This document shows, piece after piece, positions 7,657 through 14,051 of a DNA stretch of 14,051 bases. Under the pieces are notes generated by a model that saw only the letters and a list, made by a program, of their open reading frames with translations, did not search any database and was not told the origin of the DNA. Source of the DNA: Planctomycetota bacterium (GTDB lineage Bacteria; Planctomycetota; Brocadiia; SM23-32); assembly GCA_018400625.1 (NCBI GenBank), contig JAGYMJ010000243.1, positions 1 through 14,051 on the forward strand. The letters are read 5' to 3'. The number at the start of each line of letters is the position of its first letter. Position 1 is the first letter of the stretch. The translations under genes were made by a program, and so were the position numbers.

Positions 7657-7761
7657 ATGAGTAATACAAACACTCGTGCAAGAGAGTTGTTTTTAGACAA
7701 TATCCAGAGTAATACGGGTAAATTTGATTGTCAGGTTCTTGTCTTTGGGGTTTTAGCTTGA
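7657..7761 (+). CDS. Possible 34-residue small protein, unrecognised
   Basis: An ATG at 7657 opens a 34-codon frame ending in TGA at 7759-7761. GGTGGTGA lies 12 bases upstream as a weak ribosome-binding site. The product starts MSNTNTRARELFLDN and ends in a hydrophobic VLVFGVLA; it shows no domain I recognise. It begins 28 bases after purN, spans a possible terminator and ends inside the tig promoter, which argues against a real gene. It may be chance, or the remnant start of a lost gene. Confidence 0.15.
   Translation: MSNTNTRARELFLDNIQSNTGKFDCQVLVFGVLA
7668..7694 (+). terminator. Possible terminator after purN
   Basis: AAACACTC (7668-7675) pairs with GAGTTGTTT (7684-7692), giving an 8-bp stem with one bulged T and an 8-base loop, and the right arm runs into TTTTT (7690-7694). 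The stem is AT-rich and part of the T-run is used in pairing, so it would be weak. Its place, 40 bases after the purN stop and before a new promoter, fits. Confidence 0.3.
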
Positions 7762-7787
7762 CTTGCCCCCCCGTATTGATGTAAAGT
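7758..7787 (+). promoter_or_regulatory. Sigma-70-like promoter of tig
   Basis: TTGACT (7758-7763) matches the -35 consensus at 5 of 6 bases. After an 18-base spacer, TAAAGT (7782-7787) matches the -10 consensus at 4 of 6. Transcription would begin near 7794, leaving a leader of about 120 bases before tig. The right arm of an 8-base inverted repeat (7770-7777) falls in the spacer. Confidence 0.45.
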
Positions 7788-7820
7788 ACTTTGCTGCATG
7801 TAATGTTGGAGGTTTTTTGT

Positions 7821-7863
7821 TTCCGCCCTGAACAAAGTTTTTTTTTGGCTTAACAGGACGGAA
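7821..7863 (+). promoter_or_regulatory. Hairpin in the presumed tig leader
   Basis: TTCCGCCCTG (7821-7830) pairs with CAGGACGGAA (7854-7863): 9 of 10 positions pair, with one C-A mismatch. The 23-base loop holds a run of nine T (7838-7846). The T-run is in the loop and not after the stem, so it does not look like a forward terminator. If the promoter at 7758 is right, it lies in the 5' untranslated leader. Any regulatory role is a guess. Confidence 0.35.
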
Positions 7864-7900
7864 CACCCGGATCATCAAATTTGAGTCAACAATTTTTCAA

Positions 7901-7905
7901 AAGGA
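7901..7905 (+). promoter_or_regulatory. Ribosome-binding site of tig
   Basis: AAGGA at 7901-7905 lies 11 bases before the ATG at 7917, slightly longer than ideal. A closer ATG at 7907 is out of frame with tig and stops after seven codons, so 7917 is the start kept here. Confidence 0.45.
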
Positions 7906-7916
7906 CATGGTGAATA

Positions 7917-9398
7917 ATGGTGGAAAGTAAAACGAGTGAAGAAGTTGCTTCAGAAGAGGAAGCAGCGGAAAAAGAAGAGCAGAACTACAAGGTGGAATAT
8001 GAAAGCCCTTGCTGTGTGGTTATAACTGTTGAAGCAGACGCTGAGTCATTAAAAAAAGAATATGAAGAACAGTTTAAAACATATCAACAAAATGCCCAGT
8101 TGCCTGGTTTCAGACCTGGAAAAGCGCCACGAATAATGGTGGAACGCAAGTTCGGTGATTCCATTAAAGAACAGATTCTCTACATGACTGTTATGGAGTT
8201 GTTTAACGACGCTGTTGAAAAGGAGGATATAACGGTTGTCAACGAGCTTGAAACACCGGATTTTGAGAATTTTGGGTGGGAACCGGGAGAACCGGCAACC
8301 GTTGAGTTCAAGTGCGAAATTATCCCGTCCATCGATGTGGATGAAGAACTGTATAAAGGTATTAAAATCCAGGCGCCCGTCGATGATGTCCCCGATGATA
8401 TGTTTGAGTCGGCTCTTGAACAGTTCGCGCAACAATACAGCGATTGGGAGAAGCTTGGGGACGATGCGGTAATCGATCAAAACGATAGTGTTGTTGCTCA
8501 GATAAAGTTGATTTCACCTGAAATTGAGAAAGAATTCGGCCTTGATGAATTAAGTTTTATCCCCGGAACAGATGAATTGGGCCCGTTTCTTGCCGAAGGG
8601 CTTAACGGCGCGGTCGTGGGAGCGAAAAAAGGAGATACAATAGAGATTGAGGCAAGCGTTAAAGACGAGATCGATGATGAATTCGATGATCCGGCTTTGG
8701 AAGAATTGGCGGAAGCTGAAAAAGTCGTTTTGGAACTGGATATCCAGGATGTTTACAGGTATAAAACACCTGAAATCGATGAGGAATTTGCTGAAAACAT
8801 GGGGCTGGACAATTTAGAGGAACTCCATGACATCGTACGCAACCAGGTGCAGCAGGACATGGATAGCCAGAGGCATAACTTCATGCGTGGTGAATTGATA
8901 AAAAAATTGGGTGAATTAATTGATTTTGAATTGCCCGATTCCATCGTGGAAAATGCGGCTGAAGATTTAAGACGCCGTGAGTCGCTTCGCCTATGGAGAG
9001 AGGAAGGCAAAGAGCTTGAGGAGGCGCAGAATGAAGTCGCTGATGACCCCTCTTATAAAGAAAATGCTATCCAATCTTTAAGAGCGGAGTTCGTGATAAA
9101 TAAAATTGCCGAAAAAGAACGGATATTTGCAAGTGAAACGGATCTCAATGAACAAATAAGGGCCTTTGCCGCCAGTCGTGGAATTGATGAGCACAAAGCG
9201 AGAAGGACGTTGGAAAAACGCGATCTGCTCGATACATGGCGCAGGGACCTGAAAAGAGAAAAGGTTATTCAAATGCTCCTTGAAAATGCGGATGTTGAGG
9301 AAGTAAAATGGGATGAACTCGGCGGCGGAGAGGAGGAAGAAACCGAAGTTGCAGAGGATGTTCAGGAAAGCGAAGAAAAAGAAGCCGACGGTGAATAA
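7917..9398 (+). CDS. tig: Trigger factor, ribosome-associated chaperone
   Basis: Trigger factor binds ribosomal protein uL23 at the exit tunnel and shields nascent chains. The ribosome-binding signature GFRPGKAP is at residues 64-71, inside an N-terminal domain at about 23-145. The middle (about 170-280) corresponds to the FKBP-type prolyl isomerase domain, recognisable by FIPGTDELG (214-222) and LNGAVVGAKKGDTIEI (229-244), but the usual acidic/glycine core is weak, so isomerase activity is doubtful. The helical C-terminal arms follow (about 285-462). At 493 residues it is longer than the usual 430 or so. The excess is an acidic N-terminal extension (residues 1-22, rich in Glu) and a C-terminal tail of about 25 residues rich in Glu and Asp. 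It heads the conserved tig-clpP-clpX order. Confidence 0.93.
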   Translation: MVESKTSEEVASEEEAAEKEEQNYKVEYESPCCVVITVEADAESLKKEYEEQFKTYQQNAQLPGFRPGKAPRIMVERKFGDSIKEQILYMTVMELFNDAVEKEDITVVNELETPDFENFGWEPGEPATVEFKCEIIPSIDVDEELYKGIKIQAPVDDVPDDMFESALEQFAQQYSDWEKLGDDAVIDQNDSVVAQIKLISPEIEKEFGLDELSFIPGTDELGPFLAEGLNGAVVGAKKGDTIEIEASVKDEIDDEFDDPALEELAEAEKVVLELDIQDVYRYKTPEIDEEFAENMGLDNLEELHDIVRNQVQQDMDSQRHNFMRGELIKKLGELIDFELPDSIVENAAEDLRRRESLRLWREEGKELEEAQNEVADDPSYKENAIQSLRAEFVINKIAEKERIFASETDLNEQIRAFAASRGIDEHKARRTLEKRDLLDTWRRDLKREKVIQMLLENADVEEVKWDELGGGEEEETEVAEDVQESEEKEADGE

Positions 9399-9494
9399 AG
9401 AGGGGATAATTATTGTCCGGAATATGTTTATTGGCTTTTCGGCTTGAATGCGTTCTCGACGTTAATTTTAACAACCCGAATTGGATTATTCTTA

Positions 9495-10109
9495 ATGATG
9501 AATAACGATATAATGAATAGCGGTGTCATCCCCATGGTGGTAAAAAAAACGGCGCACGGGGAACGAGGATATGACATTTTTTCAAGGCTTCTTGAAGATC
9601 GAATTATTTTTATTGGATCGGTAATAAACGATGCGGTTGCCAATGCGGTTATCGCACAAATGCTGTTCCTGCAGAATGAAAACAAAAATCAGGATATCGA
9701 CCTTTATATCCATTCCCTTGGAGGAGCGGTGACCAGTGGACTAGCGATTTACGATACAATGCAGTTGCTTCAGCCGGATGTCTCGACTTATGTCGTCGGA
9801 CAGGCTTACAGCATGGGAGCGGTTCTGCTGGCCGGTGGGGCCGAGGGGAAAAGATATGCCCTTCCGCATTCCAGGGTTATGCTGCACCAGCCCTGGGGCG
9901 GTATGGAAGGTACTGCGGCGGATATAAGCATACATGCCGAGGAAATGATAAAGCTGGAAGACTGGATTAAGGAAATACTGTGTAAACATACGCGCCAATC
10001 CTTGCAAACTGTTTCGGATGATACCGACCGTGAATTTTATATGTCGGCTCAAGAAGCAAAGGAATACGGTATTGTCGATTCCATACTCGATTCCTCAGAC
10101 GAAGAGTGA
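9495..10109 (+). CDS. clpP: ClpP serine protease subunit, divergent active site
   Basis: ClpP forms the barrel protease that degrades proteins unfolded by ClpX. The Ser nucleophile is encoded at 9810-9812 (in YSMGA) and the His at 9885-9887 (in MLHQP). The third triad residue, aligned to Asp185 of E. coli ClpP (the D in TERDRF), is Glu here (DTDREFYMSA; codon 10032-10034). The oxyanion-loop SPGG motif reads SLGG (Leu codon 9717-9719), and the residue before Ser is Tyr where Ala is usual. The open frame reaches back to an ATG at 9444, but that has no ribosome-binding site; I chose 9495, with GGA at 9483-9485 upstream, giving 204 residues. ATGs at 9498 and 9513 are also possible. It starts 96 bases after tig and precedes clpX. 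It is a full-length ClpP, not a fragment. Confidence 0.9.
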   Translation: MMNNDIMNSGVIPMVVKKTAHGERGYDIFSRLLEDRIIFIGSVINDAVANAVIAQMLFLQNENKNQDIDLYIHSLGGAVTSGLAIYDTMQLLQPDVSTYVVGQAYSMGAVLLAGGAEGKRYALPHSRVMLHQPWGGMEGTAADISIHAEEMIKLEDWIKEILCKHTRQSLQTVSDDTDREFYMSAQEAKEYGIVDSILDSSDEE

Positions 10110-10208
10110 ACATATACACGAGTAGAAATGACGAACAGATAAAAATGTTTTTTGCAAAAAAATTTGGAATCGAAGCTCAGAATAATGTTTTTGATATATA
10201 AGCTTTAA

Positions 10209-10223
10209 CTCCGTATTGCGGAG
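10209..10223 (+). promoter_or_regulatory. Hairpin masking the clpX ribosome-binding site
   Basis: CTCCG (10209-10213) pairs perfectly with CGGAG (10219-10223) around a TATTG loop. The right arm contains most of the GGAGG Shine-Dalgarno sequence of clpX (10220-10224). The stem is five base pairs, four of them G-C. It could lower or tune clpX translation, possibly with temperature, but a stem this short may also arise by chance from an anti-Shine-Dalgarno-like CTCC. Confidence 0.45.
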
Positions 10224-10224
10224 G
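10220..10224 (+). promoter_or_regulatory. Strong ribosome-binding site of clpX
   Basis: GGAGG lies 7 bases before the ATG at 10232. It is the best Shine-Dalgarno match in the window, where most other genes have weak sites, and it fixes the clpX start. Confidence 0.75.
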
Positions 10225-10231
10225 AACCCCA

Positions 10232-11503
10232 ATGCCTAAGAAAAATGATGTACATAAAGAATCTTGTTCTTTTTGCGGTAAAAGTTATAACGATGTTCGC
10301 CGACTTATACGTGGAAGTCAGGATACTTTTATCTGTGATGAATGTGTTGAACTTTGTCATTCTATAGTTCAGCAGGAAGCTTCCGGAGAGCAACAGCCTG
10401 TAGGATTTAGTTATATTCCTGCTCCTGTTGAGATCGAAGATATGCTTAATGAGTATGTGATCGGACAGGAAAGGGCCAAAATGACGCTCTCTGTGGCTGT
10501 ACATAATCATTATCAACGTATAAATAATGCCGGAAGCGATGACGTCGAACTCGAAAAGAGCAACGTATTACTTGTCGGCCCTTCCGGTTCCGGTAAAACG
10601 TTGCTGGCAAGGATACTCGCTAAATGTTTAGAAGTGCCTTTTGCTATAGCCGATGCAACGACACTCACGGAAGCGGGGTATGTCGGTGAAGATGTTGAAA
10701 ACGTCCTGTTGAAATTAATCCAATCCGCCGATTTTGATGTTGAATTGGCGCAGAAAGGGATCATTTATATTGATGAAATCGATAAGGTCGGCAAGACTAA
10801 TCAAAATGTCAGTATAACACGGGACGTAAGCGGGGAAGGGGTACAGCAGGCTTTACTCAAAATGCTCGAAGGAACCGTTGCCAACGTTCCTACCCATGCA
10901 GGGCGCAAGCATCCCGAAGAGCAGTATATCGGGATCGATACCACAAATATCCTGTTTATCTGTGGAGGGGCTTTTAGTGGAATAGAAGAAATTGTCCGTA
11001 AACGCACAAACCAGAGGCAAATTGGCTTTTCGAGCAAGGAAAAAGCAGAAGACAGCTCTTCATCCGGTAGTATCCTGGATATGGAAAGCCTGGGAGAAGC
11101 ACTAAAATTGGTTAACGATGATGACTTAATAAAGTTCGGTTTGATCCCCGAAATGGTGGGCCGTATGCCGGTTATCGCCCCCTTGCTGCCCCTGAATGAA
11201 GACCAGTTGGTTAACATCCTGCTCGAGCCTAAAAATGCTCTTGTAAGACAATATCAGAAGATTTTTGAGTTTCAGGGCGCCTCCCTAGAATTTGCCGAAG
11301 AAGCGCTCAGGGAGATTGCAAAACAGGCTGCCGGGAAAGGAACAGGGGCCAGAGGACTCAGAACAGTTATGGAATCTGTTATGCTGGAGCCCATGTTCTA
11401 CCTCCCCTCTCAGAAGAAAAAGCATAAATATGTTGTTGATCCGGGTGTCGTTAAGGGGGAACATAGCCTGCTGGGGCAGCCGGAGAAAAGGAAAAGCGCT
11501 TAG
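10232..11503 (+). CDS. clpX: ATP-dependent Clp protease ATP-binding subunit ClpX
   Basis: ClpX is the AAA+ hexamer that unfolds tagged proteins and feeds them into ClpP. At 423 residues it has the usual length. The N-terminal zinc-binding domain has Cys12, Cys15, Cys35 and Cys38. The AAA+ core shows Walker A GPSGSGKT (116-123), the pore loop GYVGED (149-154), Walker [10 protein letters not shown] (177-185), the RKH loop (225-227) and sensor II GARGLR (372-377). The IGF tripeptide that docks on ClpP is present at 264-266, so it should couple to the ClpP encoded just upstream. The gap to clpP is 122 AT-rich bases without a promoter I could define. A terminator follows at 11531, so tig-clpP-clpX is probably one transcription unit. 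Confidence 0.97.
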   Translation: MPKKNDVHKESCSFCGKSYNDVRRLIRGSQDTFICDECVELCHSIVQQEASGEQQPVGFSYIPAPVEIEDMLNEYVIGQERAKMTLSVAVHNHYQRINNAGSDDVELEKSNVLLVGPSGSGKTLLARILAKCLEVPFAIADATTLTEAGYVGEDVENVLLKLIQSADFDVELAQKGIIYIDEIDKVGKTNQNVSITRDVSGEGVQQALLKMLEGTVANVPTHAGRKHPEEQYIGIDTTNILFICGGAFSGIEEIVRKRTNQRQIGFSSKEKAEDSSSSGSILDMESLGEALKLVNDDDLIKFGLIPEMVGRMPVIAPLLPLNEDQLVNILLEPKNALVRQYQKIFEFQGASLEFAEEALREIAKQAAGKGTGARGLRTVMESVMLEPMFYLPSQKKKHKYVVDPGVVKGEHSLLGQPEKRKSA

Positions 11504-11530
11504 GAACGATTACCCCAAAGAGTTAATAAT

Positions 11531-11562
11531 CAGACAATACGCAAAATTGTCTGTGAGTTTTT
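11531..11562 (+). terminator. Intrinsic terminator after clpX
   Basis: CAGACAAT (11531-11538) and ATTGTCTG (11546-11553) form a perfect 8-bp stem with a 7-base loop. TTTTT follows at 11558-11562 and a second run of eight T at 11568-11575. The spacing of four bases between stem and first T-run is slightly long. It lies 28 bases after the clpX stop and before the E1 gene. Confidence 0.6.
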
Positions 11563-11621
11563 GAATGTTTTTTTTGCGATTGCTGTTATAAATTTATTGA
11601 ATCACGATAACGATAGAATAT

Positions 11622-11628
11622 AAGGAGA
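11622..11628 (+). promoter_or_regulatory. Ribosome-binding site of the E1 gene
   Basis: AAGGAGA at 11622-11628 is a strong match. It stands 4 bases (from the last G) before an in-frame TTG at 11632 and 10 bases before an in-frame GTG at 11638. No in-frame ATG lies near, so the gene must use a non-ATG start. Confidence 0.65.
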
Positions 11629-11631
11629 TTT

Positions 11632-13947
11632 TTGACTGTGGTACATGAGATAGGAGTTTTCCCCGAATTTGATGCTGATGAGCTTTCCTTTCCGGTCATC
11701 CCGATTTTCCAATATAGTTCAAGTCTGAAGGATGAAGTTGATTCAGGAAATCTTCAACGTGAAGAAGCTTTGGACCTTTTTGAATGGATGTTGAGTATTC
11801 GTGAGTTCGAGCAGATGATACTTGCGCTCAGAATGCAATCTTATGAGCCCCTCCGTGAGCTTGATTTCCAATACCGTGGCCCTACCCATCTGTCTATAGG
11901 TCAAGAAGCGACCAGTGTCGGCGGATGCGCGGCAATTGCTTATACCGATTACATAACCAGCACACACCGTGGACATGGTGACGGTATAGCAAAAGGTTAT
12001 ATCGCTATTCGCGACAGGAGCGAAGATGAGCTGAAAGAATGGATCAATACGGAAAAGGCGGACTCCTTGTCCGGCGAAGAACTGCGGGAAGAAGCTAAGC
12101 AAGAGCACATCTATCGCACAGTTGCCGAGCTTTTCGGTAAAGAACACGGCTATTGTAAAGGACGAGGCGGGGGTATGCATATCGCTGACTTTGCCTCGGG
12201 CCATCTTGGGGCAAACGCTATTGTTGGCGGTTCGGTGCCTATTGCAACCGGAGCGGCTTTTACAAGCAGATACCATCAGGACGGCCGGGCAACCCTCTGT
12301 TTTGCGGGCGACGGTGCCTATGCTAACGGCGTCGTTCTGGAGTCTTTGAATATGGCGAGTATGGCTCAATTTACGAATGAACTCGCTGAAAAACCGTTCG
12401 GTGTACCCGTTATATATGCCGTTGTTAATAATCACTATGGGATGACGGGACAGCAGAAAGGGGAGGTCAGCGGTGTTGATTTTATCGCTCGCCGCGCCGC
12501 CGGTTTCCATCCTGAAGCCATGCATGCTGAGGTTATCAACGGTATGGATGTCTTAGCCGTGCGGGATTCTATCATCCGGGCGGCAGAACTGGTCCGTGAG
12601 GGTAAAGGGCCCGTTTTAATGGAATTTATGTGCTATCGGTATCAAGGCCACAGCCTCAGTGACCCGAGAAATGAGTATCGACATAAAGAGGAAGAAAAAG
12701 CATGGAAAGATATTGATCCGGTCGATACGTTTGAGAAACAACTTATCGAAGCTGAAGTTGCCGGTGAAGATGATATCGAAGAAATCAAAAAGCAAGTCTC
12801 TCAACGCCAGGAAGTTGCGGCTGTCAGGGCGGCAAAATCCGCTGACCCGCCGGCCTCTGAAGTGACCAAATATGTTTTCAGCAATTCCACCTGTGACGAA
12901 GTTCCCAAAGAATTTTCCGATGTCAGGGTATTGCAAGACCCTCCTCAACATGAACGCAAGGACGGTAAGATAACGATGCGTGACGCGCTGCGTGAGGCTA
13001 TGGCTGAGGAAATGATGCGTGATAACAGGATAATCCTTTACGGTGAAGATGTCGCTGATTACGGCGGTGCTTTTAAGGTGACCAAAGGCTTGATCGACAC
13101 CTTTGGAAGGGATCGGGTCTTTAACAGCGGGATTAGCGAAGCGGCCATCGTCGGCACGGCCGTAGGCGCAGCTATGAGCGGTCTTCGCCCCATCGTTGAG
13201 CTTATGTATAGTGATTTCGAATTTATGGCGGGCGATCAGCTCTATAATCAGGCCGCCAAATGGCATTACATGAGTGGTGGTCGCAACAATGTTCCGATGG
13301 TCCTCAGAAGTTCGACCGGTGCCGGTAAAGGATACGGCGGACAGCATTCCCAGGCGCTCGAATCTCATTCGACGCATACGCCCGGCCTTAAGGTCGTGTA
13401 TCCTTCAACACCCTATGATGCCAAGGGGATGTTGAAAACAGCCATTCGCGACAATGATCCCGTGCTCTTTGTCGAATCGCAAAACCTCTATAATATTGTC
13501 GGTGAAGTACCCGAAGAAGAATATTTGGTGCCGTTTGGTGAAGCCGCCGTACGAAGGAAAGGTGAAGATGTTACCATCGTATCATGGGGCTTTGTTGCCG
13601 ATCTGGTCCCAACGGCCGCCGATATACTCGCCGATAGCCATGGTATTGAAGCCGAGGTCATAGATATCCGTTCACTTATTCCCCTTGACCTTAATACAAT
13701 TGTGGAATCCGTTAAAAAAACCGGAAAGTGTGTTGTCGCCAGTCAGGCATGCCGAACCGGCAGCTACACCGCAGAGATCGCTGCTCAAATAGAAGAAGCG
13801 GCGTTTGATTACCTGGATGCACCTATTGAACGCGTCGGCTCTGAGGATGCCATCTCTCCGCAGTCGGAAATCCTGGAGAAAGCATTCTTGCCCGATGAAA
13901 ATAACGTCGTGGAAGCCGCACTCCGCGCATGTTATGTCGAAGTGTAA
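11632..13947 (+). CDS. Fused 2-oxoacid (pyruvate) dehydrogenase E1 alpha/beta
   Basis: The 771-residue protein joins both E1 subunits of a thiamin-diphosphate-dependent 2-oxoacid dehydrogenase. E1 decarboxylates the oxoacid and passes the acyl group to lipoyl-E2. The alpha half (about 40-360) has HLSIGQEA (86-93), THRGHGD (111-117), KGRGGGMHIAD (176-186), the cofactor motif GDGAYANG (227-234) with paired NN at 266-267, and HSLSDPRNEYR (340-350). The region at about 125-163 is an insert of some 40 charged residues compared with ordinary E1 alpha. A charged linker (about 365-440) leads to the beta half: ITMRDALREAM (447-457), YGEDVADYGGAF (470-481), SEAA with the conserved Glu503, MYSDFEFMAGDQLYNQAAKW (525-544), and a transketolase C-terminal domain (about 633-765). 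The substrate is probably pyruvate, but branched-chain oxoacids or acetoin cannot be excluded. The start is TTG 11632 or GTG 11638. E2 and E3 are not in view. Confidence 0.9.
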   Translation: MTVVHEIGVFPEFDADELSFPVIPIFQYSSSLKDEVDSGNLQREEALDLFEWMLSIREFEQMILALRMQSYEPLRELDFQYRGPTHLSIGQEATSVGGCAAIAYTDYITSTHRGHGDGIAKGYIAIRDRSEDELKEWINTEKADSLSGEELREEAKQEHIYRTVAELFGKEHGYCKGRGGGMHIADFASGHLGANAIVGGSVPIATGAAFTSRYHQDGRATLCFAGDGAYANGVVLESLNMASMAQFTNELAEKPFGVPVIYAVVNNHYGMTGQQKGEVSGVDFIARRAAGFHPEAMHAEVINGMDVLAVRDSIIRAAELVREGKGPVLMEFMCYRYQGHSLSDPRNEYRHKEEEKAWKDIDPVDTFEKQLIEAEVAGEDDIEEIKKQVSQRQEVAAVRAAKSADPPASEVTKYVFSNSTCDEVPKEFSDVRVLQDPPQHERKDGKITMRDALREAMAEEMMRDNRIILYGEDVADYGGAFKVTKGLIDTFGRDRVFNSGISEAAIVGTAVGAAMSGLRPIVELMYSDFEFMAGDQLYNQAAKWHYMSGGRNNVPMVLRSSTGAGKGYGGQHSQALESHSTHTPGLKVVYPSTPYDAKGMLKTAIRDNDPVLFVESQNLYNIVGEVPEEEYLVPFGEAAVRRKGEDVTIVSWGFVADLVPTAADILADSHGIEAEVIDIRSLIPLDLNTIVESVKKTGKCVVASQACRTGSYTAEIAAQIEEAAFDYLDAPIERVGSEDAISPQSEILEKAFLPDENNVVEAALRACYVEV

Positions 13948-13978
13948 ATTAAAGTAATGGTCTAAGACATTAATCATT

Positions 13979-14051
13979 ATGTATGGGATTGAGATGGGAG
14001 ATTCTCCGATCACGGTGCCGGTCGTCCTGTCACGTCGGTTAAATATCCCTT
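13979..14051 (+). CDS. Possible start of a further gene, cut by the window
   Basis: An ATG at 13979, with a second in frame at 13994, opens a frame that runs to the end of the window (24 complete codons, MYGIEMGDSPITVPVVLSRR and on). It lies 31 bases after the E1 stop. There is no clear ribosome-binding site. The peptide does not look like the lipoyl-domain start expected of an E2 subunit, and I do not recognise it. It may be non-coding. Confidence 0.25.
   Translation, partial: MYGIEMGDSPITVPVVLSRRLNIP

Larger units (their letters stand above)
7629..7916. other. 288-base intergenic region between purN and tig
   Basis: This is the longest stretch without a firm gene. It contains a possible terminator (7668-7694), a doubtful 34-codon reading frame (7657-7761), a sigma-70-like promoter (7758-7787), an 8-base inverted repeat AATACGGG/CCCGTATT at 7711-7718 and 7770-7777, a leader hairpin (7821-7863) and the tig ribosome-binding site. 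No tRNA fold, riboswitch core or CIRCE operator was found by eye. Confidence 0.6.

Noticed and set aside
7668..7692. CIRCE heat-shock operator before tig
   Set aside because: The arms contain only a partial CACTC/GAGTT match and lack the TTAGCACTC-N9-GAGTGCTAA consensus.
10164..10200. Promoter for clpX (TTGGAA and TATATA)
   Set aside because: The spacing is 25 bases, far outside the usable range, and no better -35 partner exists in this AT-rich gap.
11597..11619. Promoter for the E1 gene (TAGAAT as -10)
   Set aside because: No acceptable -35 lies 16-18 bases upstream, and the implied transcript would start within the ribosome-binding site.
11743..12525. 260-codon open frame on the minus strand
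   Set aside because: It is antisense to the E1 alpha half, with no recognisable domain and no ribosome-binding site worth noting.
12616..13377. 253-codon open frame on the minus strand
   Set aside because: It lies wholly antisense to the well-supported E1 gene and shows no family motif; it is a reflection of the coding strand's codon bias.

Overview
The window is about 14 kb of conserved bacterial housekeeping DNA. All eight complete genes lie on the plus strand. Two large envelope proteins, one AsmA-like and one built of OstA/LptA repeats, show that the host is a diderm (Gram-negative-type) bacterium. Three features together recall the Planctomycetes-Verrucomicrobia-Lentisphaerota group: the form of the PurN active-site loop, the AsmA-like protein with repeated LPxxxxxLWxxLxPxG motifs beside a multi-repeat OstA protein, and the fused alpha/beta 2-oxoacid dehydrogenase E1. 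That placement is inferred from family resemblance, not from a marker gene, and is moderate at best.

Layout. Bases 1-159 hold no gene I can support; they contain two small hairpins and an imperfect 17-base direct repeat. thiC (short form) follows at 160-1422. Next is an envelope pair: an 899-residue AsmA-like protein (1464-4163) and a 902-residue secreted OstA/LptA-repeat protein (4192-6900), 28 bases apart and probably cotranscribed. purN is at 6960-7628. A 288-base intergenic region (7629-7916) holds a possible terminator, a good sigma-70-type promoter and a leader hairpin. It leads into the protein quality-control cluster tig (7917-9398), clpP (9495-10109) and clpX (10232-11503). A convincing terminator closes clpX. 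A fused 2-oxoacid dehydrogenase E1 alpha/beta gene (11632-13947) comes last, and the window ends in a possible gene start.

How the genes work together. Trigger factor meets nascent chains at the ribosome exit, and ClpX with ClpP degrades proteins; tig-clpP-clpX is a widely conserved order. The AsmA-like and OstA-like proteins belong to the two structural families that carry lipid across the periplasm (beta-groove bridges and beta-jellyroll bridges), so their adjacency suggests a shared role in moving lipid or LPS to the outer membrane. thiC makes the pyrimidine half of thiamin, and the E1 enzyme uses thiamin diphosphate, but they are 10 kb apart and I see no shared regulation.

Points most worth a second look: the ClpP active site departs from consensus at the catalytic acid (Asp to Glu) and in the SPGG loop (Pro to Leu). 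The AsmA-like/OstA-like pair shows clear internal periodicity and a fresh exact 45-base duplication. The clpX ribosome-binding site lies inside a short GC-rich hairpin.
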